Below are positions 50,134-58,725 of a stretch of 64,000 nucleotides of DNA, piece after piece. The position numbers were made by a program, and so were the translations under genes. The stretch's first letter is position 1. Every line of letters starts with the position of its first letter. The notes beneath the pieces were generated by a model that did not search any database, had not been told where the DNA came from, and worked only from the letters and a program-made list of their open reading frames with translations. This stretch comes from JAABTH01 sp964492615 (GTDB taxonomy: Bacteria; Bacillota; Dethiobacteria; DTU022): NCBI GenBank assembly GCA_964492615.1, contig CAZBKZ010000010.1, positions 1 to 64,000 of the forward strand. Direction: 5' to 3'.

Positions 50134-50550
50134 TTAAAAAGTGACCCCATCAATTCCTTCATCTTCCACTCCTGATATTTCTGTAAACACGATCATTATT
50201 CGATTGGGGAGACAAACAATACTTTCATAATCATAGCTAATCCAACCGGTATGCGAACAAATTGCGTTAGGGCATAGTTCTTCTCCCAGGGGCAGCATCC
50301 TTATTCTGCCGTCTTCTATTTCTATGTGGGCTGTATGCTGATTATTATTGCCAAACTGAAAAGAATATTCATATGACTCGCCCGGAGCAAGGGAAATCTC
50401 AGCAACCTGCCTGTTTTCTACATAAATAGTTGCATATTTTCTCTCAGCAGCGCTGGCCTGTTGAATGTTAAACCAGAATCCTGAAACACCCCAGACAAGA
50501 ATAACAGCAATAATAATGATGTCTGCTATTTTAAATTTTAATTTTTCCAT
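50134..50550 (-). CDS. NusG-domain-II (DUF1312) exported protein
   Basis: This protein of about 138 residues has an N-terminal membrane helix (IADIIIIAVILVWGVSGFWF) and an extracytoplasmic domain. It ends with the DUF1312/NusG-II pattern LCPNAICSHTGWI...IVCLPNRIMIVF, with three conserved Cys. Such proteins occur in Firmicutes often near electron-transfer (Rnf-type) or polyprenyl genes, but their role is not established. The start at 50550 follows GGGTGA. It is probably cotranscribed with yceD, 109 bases downstream. Confidence 0.82.
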   Translation of the reverse strand: MEKLKFKIADIIIIAVILVWGVSGFWFNIQQASAAERKYATIYVENRQVAEISLAPGESYEYSFQFGNNNQHTAHIEIEDGRIRMLPLGEELCPNAICSHTGWISYDYESIVCLPNRIMIVFTEISGVEDEGIDGVTF

Positions 50551-50715
50551 ATTAGTAATCACCCGAAATTTATTATAACATATCGTGAAATCTAAAATGC
50601 TTAATATTTGGCGCCTACCCCTTCACAATTATCAACGTTTGCCTAATTTTAATTTTTCCCTTACCCGGTTTGCTCCAAATTATTGCTTATTGTTGCATAT
50701 TTTTACCTTGTTTGA

Positions 50716-50744
50716 TTACGAGTTAGGGTGAGATATGTTATGAT
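50716..50744 (+). promoter_or_regulatory. cheC promoter
   Basis: TTACGA (50716-50721), a 17-base spacer and TATGAT (50739-50744) with an extended TG element lie about 93 bases before the cheC start. It looks like a sigma-A promoter, not the flagellar sigma-D type. Nothing else is seen in 50551-50715 or in the leader. Confidence 0.45.
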
Positions 50745-50836
50745 AGCAAAAGAAAACAGATTGTGCATATTAAGGTTTTTTAATGTGCATTATTCAAGCA
50801 GAAGTTATTATCAGATAATTATGTGGAGGTGGTTTT

Positions 50837-51448
50837 GTGAGTTCTTCTGAACTTATTAGTAATGAACAACAGGATCTTTTAAAAGAACTGGCTAACATAG
50901 GCGTAGGAAACGCTGTTACTGCCCTCTCATCCATGCTGGGTGATCAACCTATCGACATGGCTGTACCAGTTGTTAAAGTAACGCCGCTACAGGATGTACC
51001 CGATTCTTTCGGTGACCCGGAAAGTACTGTGGCAGCTTCCTTTTGCGAAGCAGATTGCCCGGCCCTGGGGCTCGTTCTGGTTTTTGTCCTACCCCTGGAT
51101 GCGGCTGAAAACATGATCAACAAAATGCTTCCCGAGGGTTCAGATAATAGCGAAGAGATGAAACAATCGGTATTAATGGAACTGGGTAACATCATCACCG
51201 GCTCTTATTTAAGCGCTCTTTCGTTCATGACTAATTTAACCTTTAACGCTTCTCCCCCAAGACTTGGCATCGATATGGCCGGAGCTATTCTTGGAACTGT
51301 TATTGCCGAAACTAAAACCGTGGACGATCAGATAATATTGTTAAAAACCGAACTGGCAATTGAAAGTGAAGGTATTCAGGGCAGCGTTTTGATTTTACCG
51401 GACAGTGGTTCACTGATTACACTCTTTGAGTACCTGGGCGCTATGTAA
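50837..51448 (+). CDS. cheC: CheC-family CheY-P phosphatase
   Basis: CheC removes phosphate from CheY. The 203-residue product has both active-site repeats of the CheC/CheX/FliY pattern (D/S-x3-E-x2-N): DLLKELANIGVGNA at the N-terminus and SVLMELGNIITGSY in the middle. Each is followed about 22 residues later by the Pro. No CheD, CheA or flagellar gene is adjacent. The lone cheY in this window is the obvious candidate partner. The GTG start follows GGAGGTGG. It may serve a non-motility signalling role. Confidence 0.9.
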   Translation: MSSSELISNEQQDLLKELANIGVGNAVTALSSMLGDQPIDMAVPVVKVTPLQDVPDSFGDPESTVAASFCEADCPALGLVLVFVLPLDAAENMINKMLPEGSDNSEEMKQSVLMELGNIITGSYLSALSFMTNLTFNASPPRLGIDMAGAILGTVIAETKTVDDQIILLKTELAIESEGIQGSVLILPDSGSLITLFEYLGAM

Positions 51449-51540
51449 CAGACAATTATTTCATATTTCTATATCCTAAACGGTAATGATTAACTGGTTT
51501 ATTGAATCATCGATCCAGAATTATAACAGAACCTTCAATA

Positions 51541-51549
51541 TGTTATAAT
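51541..51549 (+). promoter_or_regulatory. Extended -10 promoter of the class A PBP gene
   Basis: TGTTATAAT combines a consensus -10 (51544-51549) with the TG extension; no good -35 is present 17 bases upstream. It lies about 50 bases before the TTG start. Confidence 0.5.
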
Positions 51550-51600
51550 CGGGAGAGATGATTTTTTATACAAAGTTTGTTTAAGGAGGAATACATACCT

Positions 51601-54495
51601 TTGGCAGAGAAAAAAACACCTTTTGACCAGCAAAAGGCAAATATAACAGATAAAAACAATAAAAGGAAAGATAAAACGCCGAAGAAAAAGCGATCCATAT
51701 GGAAAGTTATTTTCTGGTCTCTTTTTATACTGGTTATCGCTGTTGGCTCTGCTGTAACAGTTATTGCAGCAGGCTATATCAACGAAGCGCCCGAACTCGA
51801 TCCATCCCGCCTGGCTACAGTAGAAACATCCTACCTTTATGATGTTTACGGTAACGAGATAACAGCTCTTCATGAGGAACAGAACCGTATAGTCATCAGC
51901 CTGGATGAAATTCCTGTTCATGTTCGAAATGCTTTTGTCGCGATCGAGGACGAAAGATTTTACAGTCATTTCGGTTTTGATATAATCGGGAGCATCAGGG
52001 CTGCATTTGTAAACCTGCAGGCCGGAACAATTGTGCAGGGGGCCAGCACACTGACCCAGCAGCTTGCTCAAAGCGCTTTTCTTACCACCGAGACAAGTTA
52101 TGAACGAAAAATTCAGGAAATATGGCTCGCTATACAGATGGAAAGAATTTATTCCAAAGAAGAAATTATGGAGCTATACCTGAACAGGGTGTATTTTGGT
52201 AACGGTGCCTATGGCGTCGAAGCAGCAGCCCAGACTTATTTTAACAAGAGTGTCGGCGAACTTACCACAGCCGAAGGAGCTATGCTTGCTGCCGCCCTTC
52301 GCTATCCCAATTATTACAATCCTATTGATAACAGGGCCGCTGCAGAAGAGAGAATGGAACTTGTTCTTGCCAATATGCATCGCCTGGAAATGATCAGCGA
52401 AGAAGAATACAACCAGGCATTAAACCAAAATCTCATTTACTTGTCCGCACCAAGCGAAGAATACCCTTATCCTCACTTTGTTGATTACGTAGTTCACCAT
52501 GAATTGCTGAGGATTTTAAGCGATATACAGGCTATCGGTTCACGCGAAGAAGCTTACCGGGCAATTTACACAGGAGGCTTGAGAGTATATACAACTCTTG
52601 ACCCTTCTCTGCAGGAGCATGTAGAAGAGGTAATGAGCAGGACTGATCTTTACCCTGCCACAATTTACGTCGACATGGATGCAACCAGGGAAGCAGTTGC
52701 AGATCTACCTTCCCGCAGTGATCTGAGCTCTGCCCAAATTGAAGAATTGATTGACGAAGAAAACGGCGTTCCCCAACCACAGGCAGCAGTCGTCGTTGCA
52801 GATCCCACCAATGGACAGGTTAGAGCCCTCGGTGGTGGCCGGGAATATAGAAAACGGTTCGATGAAATACTGCGTTTCAACATCCTCCGCCAGCCGGGAT
52901 CAGCTATTAAACCGATTGTAACTTACGGACCGGCCTTTGAGGAAGGTGTATTGGCCGGAGCAGGTTCTACCATTGACGATTCACCTTATATTAACCCTGC
53001 TGGAAACTGGTTCCCCGAAAACTTTGATTACCAGTTCAGGGGTATGGTTACAGCCAGAGAAGCCCTGTATATGTCTTACAACATACCGGCTATCAGGACT
53101 CTCCAGGCACTTACCCCCAGGGTAGGCGCCTCTTACGCTGAGAGGATGGGCATTTCTTCTCTTGATCCTGCAGAAGTTGACAACCTCAGCCTAACCCTTG
53201 GTGCCCTGACTTACGGAGTTAGTGCAATTGATATGGCCCAGGCATACAGCGTTTTAGCTAACGGAGGAGTTAAAATCGACCTGCATACCATTGAAAAAAT
53301 CCTGGACCGCACAGGTGAAGTAATCTATGAAAACCGGGTTGAACCGGAACAGATCCTCAGCCCCCAGGCTGCCTTCCTGGTTAACGATATTTTACAGGAT
53401 TTTGTTACCAAATATCTCGGCCGGGCACTGCAGATTGACCGTCCGGTAGCCGCTAAAACGGGTACCACTGAAAACTGGAAAGATGTTTACCTCGTTGCTT
53501 ATACGCCTAACCTGGTTGCTTCATTCTGGATGGGCTATGATGAACCTAAAATGGGAAGGATCCAGCAGGGCTGGCGCTATTCAACTGCCTTCCTGCGGGA
53601 AGTATTTTTGGAAGCATTTGAAACCCTTGAAATAGAAAACTTTGAACGGCCGGAAGGTATTGTTTCCGCCACCGTATGCAGTAGATCAGGTCTGATGCCC
53701 AATGAATCATGCCAAGCAGCCGGTACTGTAACAAGCGATTACTTTATTGCAGGCAATGCGCCGGGAGAAACCTGTAATATGCACGTGGGAAGTTTTTATA
53801 ATAGGCCTCCTTTTATTACCACAGATGAAAGGTGGTCATCCAGGGGCGGCCCGGGAAGGGTTCCGGAAGACTCGAAAGAAATGCCTCCCGGAGGCCTGAC
53901 TGATATGTTTGAACAGCAGGGGGTAACAACAAACGAATTCAGCCTTTTTAACGCCTTCGTAACTTCGGGCGGTATAACCCTGCAGTGGCAATACAACGGT
54001 CCTGAAGTCTCCGGCTTCATACTATCCAGGAATATTCAAGGCCAGGAAGAGGGAAGTTTTACAACTGAACTTGATGCCAACACCCGGCAGTACAATGATA
54101 GTGACACTGAAACAGCCGGATATTATAGCTACTCGATCGCCGCGGTCTACCCCGATGGACTTATTTCTGAGACTGCAACGGTTATGGTCAGCAGTATGTC
54201 TGTCCCGGGAAGCGGTGCAGTGTTGCGCCCCGAAGATACTACTCCGGTTGTATTACCTGATTTTATCGGCACCTTTCAGGCCATAGCGGAAGGTGAATTA
54301 TCCCGTTTAGGTTTAAGGGTTGGCTTGATTGAAGAAGAATATCAACCCGATATGCCGAGGAGAACTGTTATTTCACAGTATCCTCCGGGTGGAACTACTG
54401 TACCAAGGGGAACTACAGTAAATCTTGTTGTTACTACAAGGCAGGACCCGGGCCAGGATCAGGTGGTTAATCAGGATGAACAAACTGCTGATTAG
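51601..54495 (+). CDS. Class A penicillin-binding protein (transglycosylase-transpeptidase)
   Basis: This bifunctional enzyme polymerises and cross-links peptidoglycan on the outer face of the membrane. Order: a basic tail, one membrane helix near residues 35-55, a GT51 domain (AIEDERFYSHFGFD, GASTLTQQLAQ), a transpeptidase domain (PGSAIKPIV with the nucleophile Ser, MSYN as SxN, AAKTGTTENWKD as KTG), a fibronectin-like segment and a C-terminal PASTA domain (VVLPDFIGTF to VPRGTTVNLVV). PASTA units sense muropeptides or division sites. The TTG at 51601 is 11 bases after AAGGAGG. Its stop overlaps the convergent gene's stop. Confidence 0.93.
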   Translation: MAEKKTPFDQQKANITDKNNKRKDKTPKKKRSIWKVIFWSLFILVIAVGSAVTVIAAGYINEAPELDPSRLATVETSYLYDVYGNEITALHEEQNRIVISLDEIPVHVRNAFVAIEDERFYSHFGFDIIGSIRAAFVNLQAGTIVQGASTLTQQLAQSAFLTTETSYERKIQEIWLAIQMERIYSKEEIMELYLNRVYFGNGAYGVEAAAQTYFNKSVGELTTAEGAMLAAALRYPNYYNPIDNRAAAEERMELVLANMHRLEMISEEEYNQALNQNLIYLSAPSEEYPYPHFVDYVVHHELLRILSDIQAIGSREEAYRAIYTGGLRVYTTLDPSLQEHVEEVMSRTDLYPATIYVDMDATREAVADLPSRSDLSSAQIEELIDEENGVPQPQAAVVVADPTNGQVRALGGGREYRKRFDEILRFNILRQPGSAIKPIVTYGPAFEEGVLAGAGSTIDDSPYINPAGNWFPENFDYQFRGMVTAREALYMSYNIPAIRTLQALTPRVGASYAERMGISSLDPAEVDNLSLTLGALTYGVSAIDMAQAYSVLANGGVKIDLHTIEKILDRTGEVIYENRVEPEQILSPQAAFLVNDILQDFVTKYLGRALQIDRPVAAKTGTTENWKDVYLVAYTPNLVASFWMGYDEPKMGRIQQGWRYSTAFLREVFLEAFETLEIENFERPEGIVSATVCSRSGLMPNESCQAAGTVTSDYFIAGNAPGETCNMHVGSFYNRPPFITTDERWSSRGGPGRVPEDSKEMPPGGLTDMFEQQGVTTNEFSLFNAFVTSGGITLQWQYNGPEVSGFILSRNIQGQEEGSFTTELDANTRQYNDSDTETAGYYSYSIAAVYPDGLISETATVMVSSMSVPGSGAVLRPEDTTPVVLPDFIGTFQAIAEGELSRLGLRVGLIEEEYQPDMPRRTVISQYPPGGTTVPRGTTVNLVVTTRQDPGQDQVVNQDEQTAD

Positions 54496-54767
54496 ATAGG
54501 GCCGGGAAGCCCCCACAGAATCTCTTTACCATGATTCCTGTAATGCCGGTAGCTATCAGGCAGAGATAATAAAATCTGGGAGATGCGGGTATATGGTTGT
54601 TGAACTGTAGTGCAGCTGCAACCGTACAACATCTCCCCTTCTTTTTCCAACTGTCGCCATAACTGAGGATGCTCCATCTTCAACTCTTCTGCAACCTGTG
54701 CCGCAGTTTTATAAATACTCGCTTCCAGTATGCTGGTTACAGCCTTTTCCAGTTCGAGCTGGTCCAT
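54492..54767 (-). CDS. Hypothetical 91-residue protein downstream of mutS2
   Basis: This gene is real by its signals: CGGAGGT lies six bases before the ATG, it follows mutS2 by 24 bases on the same strand, and its composition is protein-like. The N-terminal half (AQVAEELKMEHPQLWRQLEKEG) resembles a winged-helix or helical DNA-binding segment; the middle carries CSC in YGCSCTTVQQPYTRI. I do not recognise the family. Its TAA overlaps the TAG of the convergent PBP gene on the other strand. A role with MutS2 is only suggested by position. Confidence 0.6.
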   Translation of the reverse strand: MDQLELEKAVTSILEASIYKTAAQVAEELKMEHPQLWRQLEKEGEMLYGCSCTTVQQPYTRISQILLSLPDSYRHYRNHGKEILWGLPGPI

Positions 54768-54791
54768 TTGTTTACCTCCGATTAATCTGTG

Positions 54792-57176
54792 TTATGAATT
54801 TATTTCGATGACAGTAACCCCGTCTCCACCTTCAGCAGGATTACCGGTACGCATACTTTTTACCAAGTTGTGTTCTTTAAGGTAACTGCGCAGCCCCTTT
54901 TTAAGTTTGCCTGTTCCTTTACCGTGAATTATATCAACACGATTCAGACCAGCCCAGAGGGCATTGTCAAGGAGCTTATCGACCAATGGCTGAGCTTCAT
55001 CCAGGTTTAAACCGCGCAGGTCAATAGAGCTGCTTATGCTTAGATCTTTACTGATACTGTAACCTCCTGCAGCTGCTTTCTCTGATTGGAGTTTCCTGTT
55101 ATTCTTATTATGCTCAATCCTTAAATCTGACAGGGGTAAAAATACTTTCATCATGCCAACCCGGACCTGTGCTTCTTCATTGTTTACAGCAACTACCTCG
55201 CCTCTTTGACGCAGCGAACAGACATAAACCGGGTCGCCCTCCCTGAGATCAAGCTCTTGTGGCGCTTCGCCTTCAAATTGTTCTTCCTCATCATAACCAA
55301 TATCTTCTTTTACAGTATTTAGATTGCGGCGGATTTCTTCAATCCTGGCGGCTGGTTTTTCTTCACTGCTGTTTTTAATTGACTTTAATTCACGAATCAG
55401 CTGGTCGGTACTGTTTTTTGTCTTTTTAATCAATTCACGGGCTTCTTCTCTCGCTTCTTTTAAAATATCATCACGCCTGGAGCGCAGCAATTCGCGTTCC
55501 TTCTCAAGATCAATCATCAGCTGCTCCGCCCGGCTTCTTTCCAGCGCTGCCTGGTGACTGTCACGGTGGTAACGCTGTTGATCTTCAACCAGGCTAGCTA
55601 TGACTGATTCAACCTGGTCGTGCGATCGGTGAACAAAGTTTTTTGCTTTCTCCATAACATCGGGAGGAAGCCCCAATTTCCCGGCTATATAAAATGCATT
55701 ACTCTGGCCGGGGATTCCCTGGAGAAGCCTGTAAGTAGGTGTGAGCGTATGCGGATCAAACTCCATCGCGGCATTCTGCATTTGCCTGCGTACCTGGGCA
55801 AATAGTTTTAATTCATTTATATGTGTTGTTGCAACAGTCATCGACCCGCGGTCAGTTAAATATTCGAGTATCGCCATTGCCAGGGCTGAACCCTCTGAAG
55901 GATCGGTACCTGCACCCAGCTCATCCAGTAATACTAGGGTTTGCGATCCTGATTCAGACATAATCTCAATGATGTTTTTCATGTGACCGGAAAAAGTGCT
56001 AAGCGACTGGGCAATACTCTGTTCATCCCCTATATCGACCCTGATCAGGTTAAAAACAGACATTCTTGTCCCCATTTCAGCGGGTATTTGCAGGCCACTC
56101 TGGACCATAACGGCCATCAGTCCGATCGTTTTCAAGGCAACAGTTTTACCACCCGTATTGGGGCCGGTTATTACCAGGGTCCGGATCGGATCACCCCATT
56201 CGGCGCTTAAAGGCACTTTTTCCCCTTCAATAAAGGGATGCCTGGCTTTGTGTAAATTTATTTTTGAAACTTCTTCGGAAAGTAATTCTGGTTCATTACA
56301 ACCATTGTTTAGGGAGTAACCACCTCTGGACAAAATAAAATCAAGTTCCCCGTAGAGAGTCCTGTTCTGAAGCAGTTCCCCGGATAGATCAGCAATTATA
56401 CTGCTCAACTTGTAAAGGATACGTTCTATCTCCTGTTCTTCAAGACGTTTAACTCCAGCAAGTTCATTCTGCATATGAACTACAGGGGCAGGCTCAATAA
56501 ACAGTGTGGCGCCGCTGGCAGACTGGTCATGGACAATACCTTCCATCTGCTGCCGATATTCCTGTTTAACCGGCAAAACAAACCTGTCTCCCCTGATCGT
56601 TACCAGCGGTTCCTGTAAATACTTTCTGGTACTGGAACCGCGAATATAATTATCCAATTTTTCACGGATTCTGTTCTGTAAAGCCTGGCCTTGTCTGCGT
56701 AATGATTGCAGTTGTTCCGACGCTGAATCAAGCACTTTACCTTCCGAATCTATCGACCGGCTCATTTCCGCACCGGCTTCATGACAGGAAACTATTAAAC
56801 CGGCCAGGTCGGCCATTTGTGGATAGAGAGCAACCTGTTCGCTATCGCTGAAAAACTTTAACCAACGGCTGGAGGCTTTCATAAAATGATGAACTGCTGC
56901 CACGTCCTGCCCCGAGAGAATTGCTCCTTTGCAGGCCCTGCTCACTAAAGGTTCAATATCTTCCACAGCAGCCGGGCTGAATGCATTTCTACGACGCAGC
57001 AGCTTTCCTTCCGCCGTTTCCTGTTGTAATTTTGCAATCTGTTTAAAGTCAGCATATGGCACAAGGCAGTTTGCCATCTCTGCCGCCATCGGACTGACTG
57101 CCAGGGCTGCCAGTTCCTGCCTGATTCTATCAAATTCAAGTATTTTGATCTCGCGATCCCTGACTACTTCTGTCAA
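54792..57176 (-). CDS. mutS2: MutS2 DNA/ribosome-associated ATPase
   Basis: MutS2 limits recombination and, in Bacillus, splits collided ribosomes. The ABC-type ATPase shows ITGPNTGGKTVALKTIG (Walker A; core TGPNTGGKT), LVLLDELGAGTDPSEGSALA and ATTHINELK. After a coiled coil, the C-terminal Smr nuclease domain carries SSIDLRGLNLDEAQ and DIIHGKGTGKLKKGLR. The start is most likely the TTG at 57176 with GAGGAG eight bases upstream, just after the mpg stop, giving 794 residues. An ATG at 57251 would extend into mpg. Confidence 0.94.
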   Translation of the reverse strand: MTEVVRDREIKILEFDRIRQELAALAVSPMAAEMANCLVPYADFKQIAKLQQETAEGKLLRRRNAFSPAAVEDIEPLVSRACKGAILSGQDVAAVHHFMKASSRWLKFFSDSEQVALYPQMADLAGLIVSCHEAGAEMSRSIDSEGKVLDSASEQLQSLRRQGQALQNRIREKLDNYIRGSSTRKYLQEPLVTIRGDRFVLPVKQEYRQQMEGIVHDQSASGATLFIEPAPVVHMQNELAGVKRLEEQEIERILYKLSSIIADLSGELLQNRTLYGELDFILSRGGYSLNNGCNEPELLSEEVSKINLHKARHPFIEGEKVPLSAEWGDPIRTLVITGPNTGGKTVALKTIGLMAVMVQSGLQIPAEMGTRMSVFNLIRVDIGDEQSIAQSLSTFSGHMKNIIEIMSESGSQTLVLLDELGAGTDPSEGSALAMAILEYLTDRGSMTVATTHINELKLFAQVRRQMQNAAMEFDPHTLTPTYRLLQGIPGQSNAFYIAGKLGLPPDVMEKAKNFVHRSHDQVESVIASLVEDQQRYHRDSHQAALERSRAEQLMIDLEKERELLRSRRDDILKEAREEARELIKKTKNSTDQLIRELKSIKNSSEEKPAARIEEIRRNLNTVKEDIGYDEEEQFEGEAPQELDLREGDPVYVCSLRQRGEVVAVNNEEAQVRVGMMKVFLPLSDLRIEHNKNNRKLQSEKAAAGGYSISKDLSISSSIDLRGLNLDEAQPLVDKLLDNALWAGLNRVDIIHGKGTGKLKKGLRSYLKEHNLVKSMRTGNPAEGGDGVTVIEINS

Positions 57177-57180
57177 CCTT

Positions 57181-57768
57181 TCATCTCCTCGATACATATT
57201 GGCTGCCGCTGATATAATAGCGGAACAACTTATCTTTTCCTGCTGAGACACCTATCCGCGGCGCTACAGTTACATTTATCATACCACGCTTTTTGTTTTC
57301 AGCCAGAAATAATGGTTCTTTTTTTAGGTTATGTCCATCATGTTTTTTGTCAATCCCAAAGGCAATACACAGCTTACCCGGCCCGTTTGCCAGTTTTTGC
57401 AGTTCGCAGTTCATACCTCGTTTCTTTTTCATAATATCTATACCGGAAACAGGTTTAACAGACCTGATTAATACAGCCTCACCGGTTCCTGACGAACCTG
57501 TAACAACATTAAAACAGTAATATATTCCATAAATAAAATAAACATAGGCTATTCCCGGCGGGCCAAACATAGTTTCATTGCGCCTGGTTTTACCAGATGC
57601 GGCATGACAGGCAGGGTCATTCCTGCTCAGGTAAGCTTCTGTTTCAACAATTATACCAGATATCAATCCGGCCGGTGTTTGATGACAAAGGTAATGGCCA
57701 AGGAGTTCCCTGGCCACTTTTACAGTATCCATTTTATTCAATTTATCAATAATAGAGGGCACAGCCAT
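57181..57768 (-). CDS. mpg: 3-methyladenine DNA glycosylase (AAG/MPG family)
   Basis: This base-excision enzyme removes alkylated purines. The fold is that of human AAG: VARELLGHYLCH near the N-terminus, the catalytic Glu in IVETEAYLSRNDPACHA, and GPPGIAYVYFIYGIYYCFNVV, plus NGPGKLCIAFGID. Length 195 is typical. In Bacillus polX stands between cvpA and mutS2; here this repair gene takes that place. The annotated ATG has AAAGGA almost touching it, so a start two codons later (GTG) is possible. Confidence 0.92.
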   Translation of the reverse strand: MAVPSIIDKLNKMDTVKVARELLGHYLCHQTPAGLISGIIVETEAYLSRNDPACHAASGKTRRNETMFGPPGIAYVYFIYGIYYCFNVVTGSSGTGEAVLIRSVKPVSGIDIMKKKRGMNCELQKLANGPGKLCIAFGIDKKHDGHNLKKEPLFLAENKKRGMINVTVAPRIGVSAGKDKLFRYYISGSQYVSRR

Positions 57769-57807
57769 TCCTTTCTCAGAAACAAACGTTATGCCGTTTC
57801 TGTCGAT

Positions 57808-58380
57808 TCAAACATTCAGGTTAATATAATACCCCGTAATAATCTCTTTAACTTTATCAGCCAGCGGGGTTAAATAGTACTCTGCGAAAAAAGCTACTTC
57901 CGATCTTTCCAGAGCGTCCATAAAAAACTGAAGCGGAATCAGATCAACAGCAGCAATAATAATGTATACTAATGTGATCCCGATCAGGGCGCCGATCAAT
58001 ACACCACCAAGGCGGTTAAATAAACCTAAAACCGGAATCTTGTTGATCCATCTGAATCCCCTGGAAAAAAAACGGAAAATCAGGCTTAAAACCAGGAGAA
58101 GAACAAGAAATAATATTACACCGGCAACAAGCTGAGGCACTTTTTCCATGGCTACTTCCAGACCCAGACTCTGAATTAAATCATGGTGAGAGATAATATC
58201 TTCAGGGTTAATAAAAACAGCCAGCCGTTCACTGAAAACCCTGCTGCCCCAAAAAGAAAGCAGGACAACAATAAAAACACCTATGAGGTCAAAAAGCTGT
58301 TTAACCATACCCCGTGAATAGCCACCGGCCAGGTGAAACAAAAATACAGCTAACAGCAATATATCAAACCAGTTCATCAT
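57808..58380 (-). CDS. cvpA: CvpA-family membrane protein
   Basis: This protein of about 190 residues has four membrane helices. CvpA homologues affect colicin V export and envelope integrity in Gram-negatives; in Firmicutes the role is unknown. The N-terminus WFDILLLAVFLFHLAGGYSRGMVKQLF carries the family's GxxRG turn. Two adjacent ATG codons (58380 and 58377) could start it, both inside the end of zapA, which implies coupling. Position between zapA and a mutS2 cluster is standard. Confidence 0.88.
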   Translation of the reverse strand: MMNWFDILLLAVFLFHLAGGYSRGMVKQLFDLIGVFIVVLLSFWGSRVFSERLAVFINPEDIISHHDLIQSLGLEVAMEKVPQLVAGVILFLVLLLVLSLIFRFFSRGFRWINKIPVLGLFNRLGGVLIGALIGITLVYIIIAAVDLIPLQFFMDALERSEVAFFAEYYLTPLADKVKEIITGYYINLNV

Positions 58381-58639
58381 CTGAGTCCCGTTCATCAGCC
58401 CCAACTGCTTCAAGAGCCTTTTCTGGCTTAGCTTTGAACAGCTCATCAGCCAGGTTCAAAGCTGCAAGTACAGCAATCTTATGCCTGTTCATCTGGATGT
58501 TATTCTCGGCCAGGGTCCTCATTAATTGATCAACATAGCGACCTACCTGGTGCATTTTTTCCGGTGATGAAGTCCCCCTGAGAATATACTCTTCACCCAT
58601 AATAGTAATAGTTACCCTGCTTTTACCCTGTTCTTCCAT
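58364..58639 (-). CDS. zapA: Cell division protein ZapA
   Basis: ZapA binds and bundles FtsZ at the division ring. The 91-residue product begins with the ZapA beta strands KSRVTITIMGEEYILRGTSS and continues with the helix HQVGRYVDQLMRTLAENN and IAVLAALNLADELFK. A short acidic tail follows. Gene order pheT-zapA-cvpA-mutS2 is conserved in Firmicutes. Confidence 0.92.
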   Translation of the reverse strand: MEEQGKSRVTITIMGEEYILRGTSSPEKMHQVGRYVDQLMRTLAENNIQMNRHKIAVLAALNLADELFKAKPEKALEAVGADERDSDDELV

Positions 58640-58725
58640 TAGCTTCGCTCACTTTCTGCTGGAAAGAAAGTTTACTTACAATTGTATTTATGTTGTTCGC
58701 GATGCATGGTTTATTATCCTGCCGC

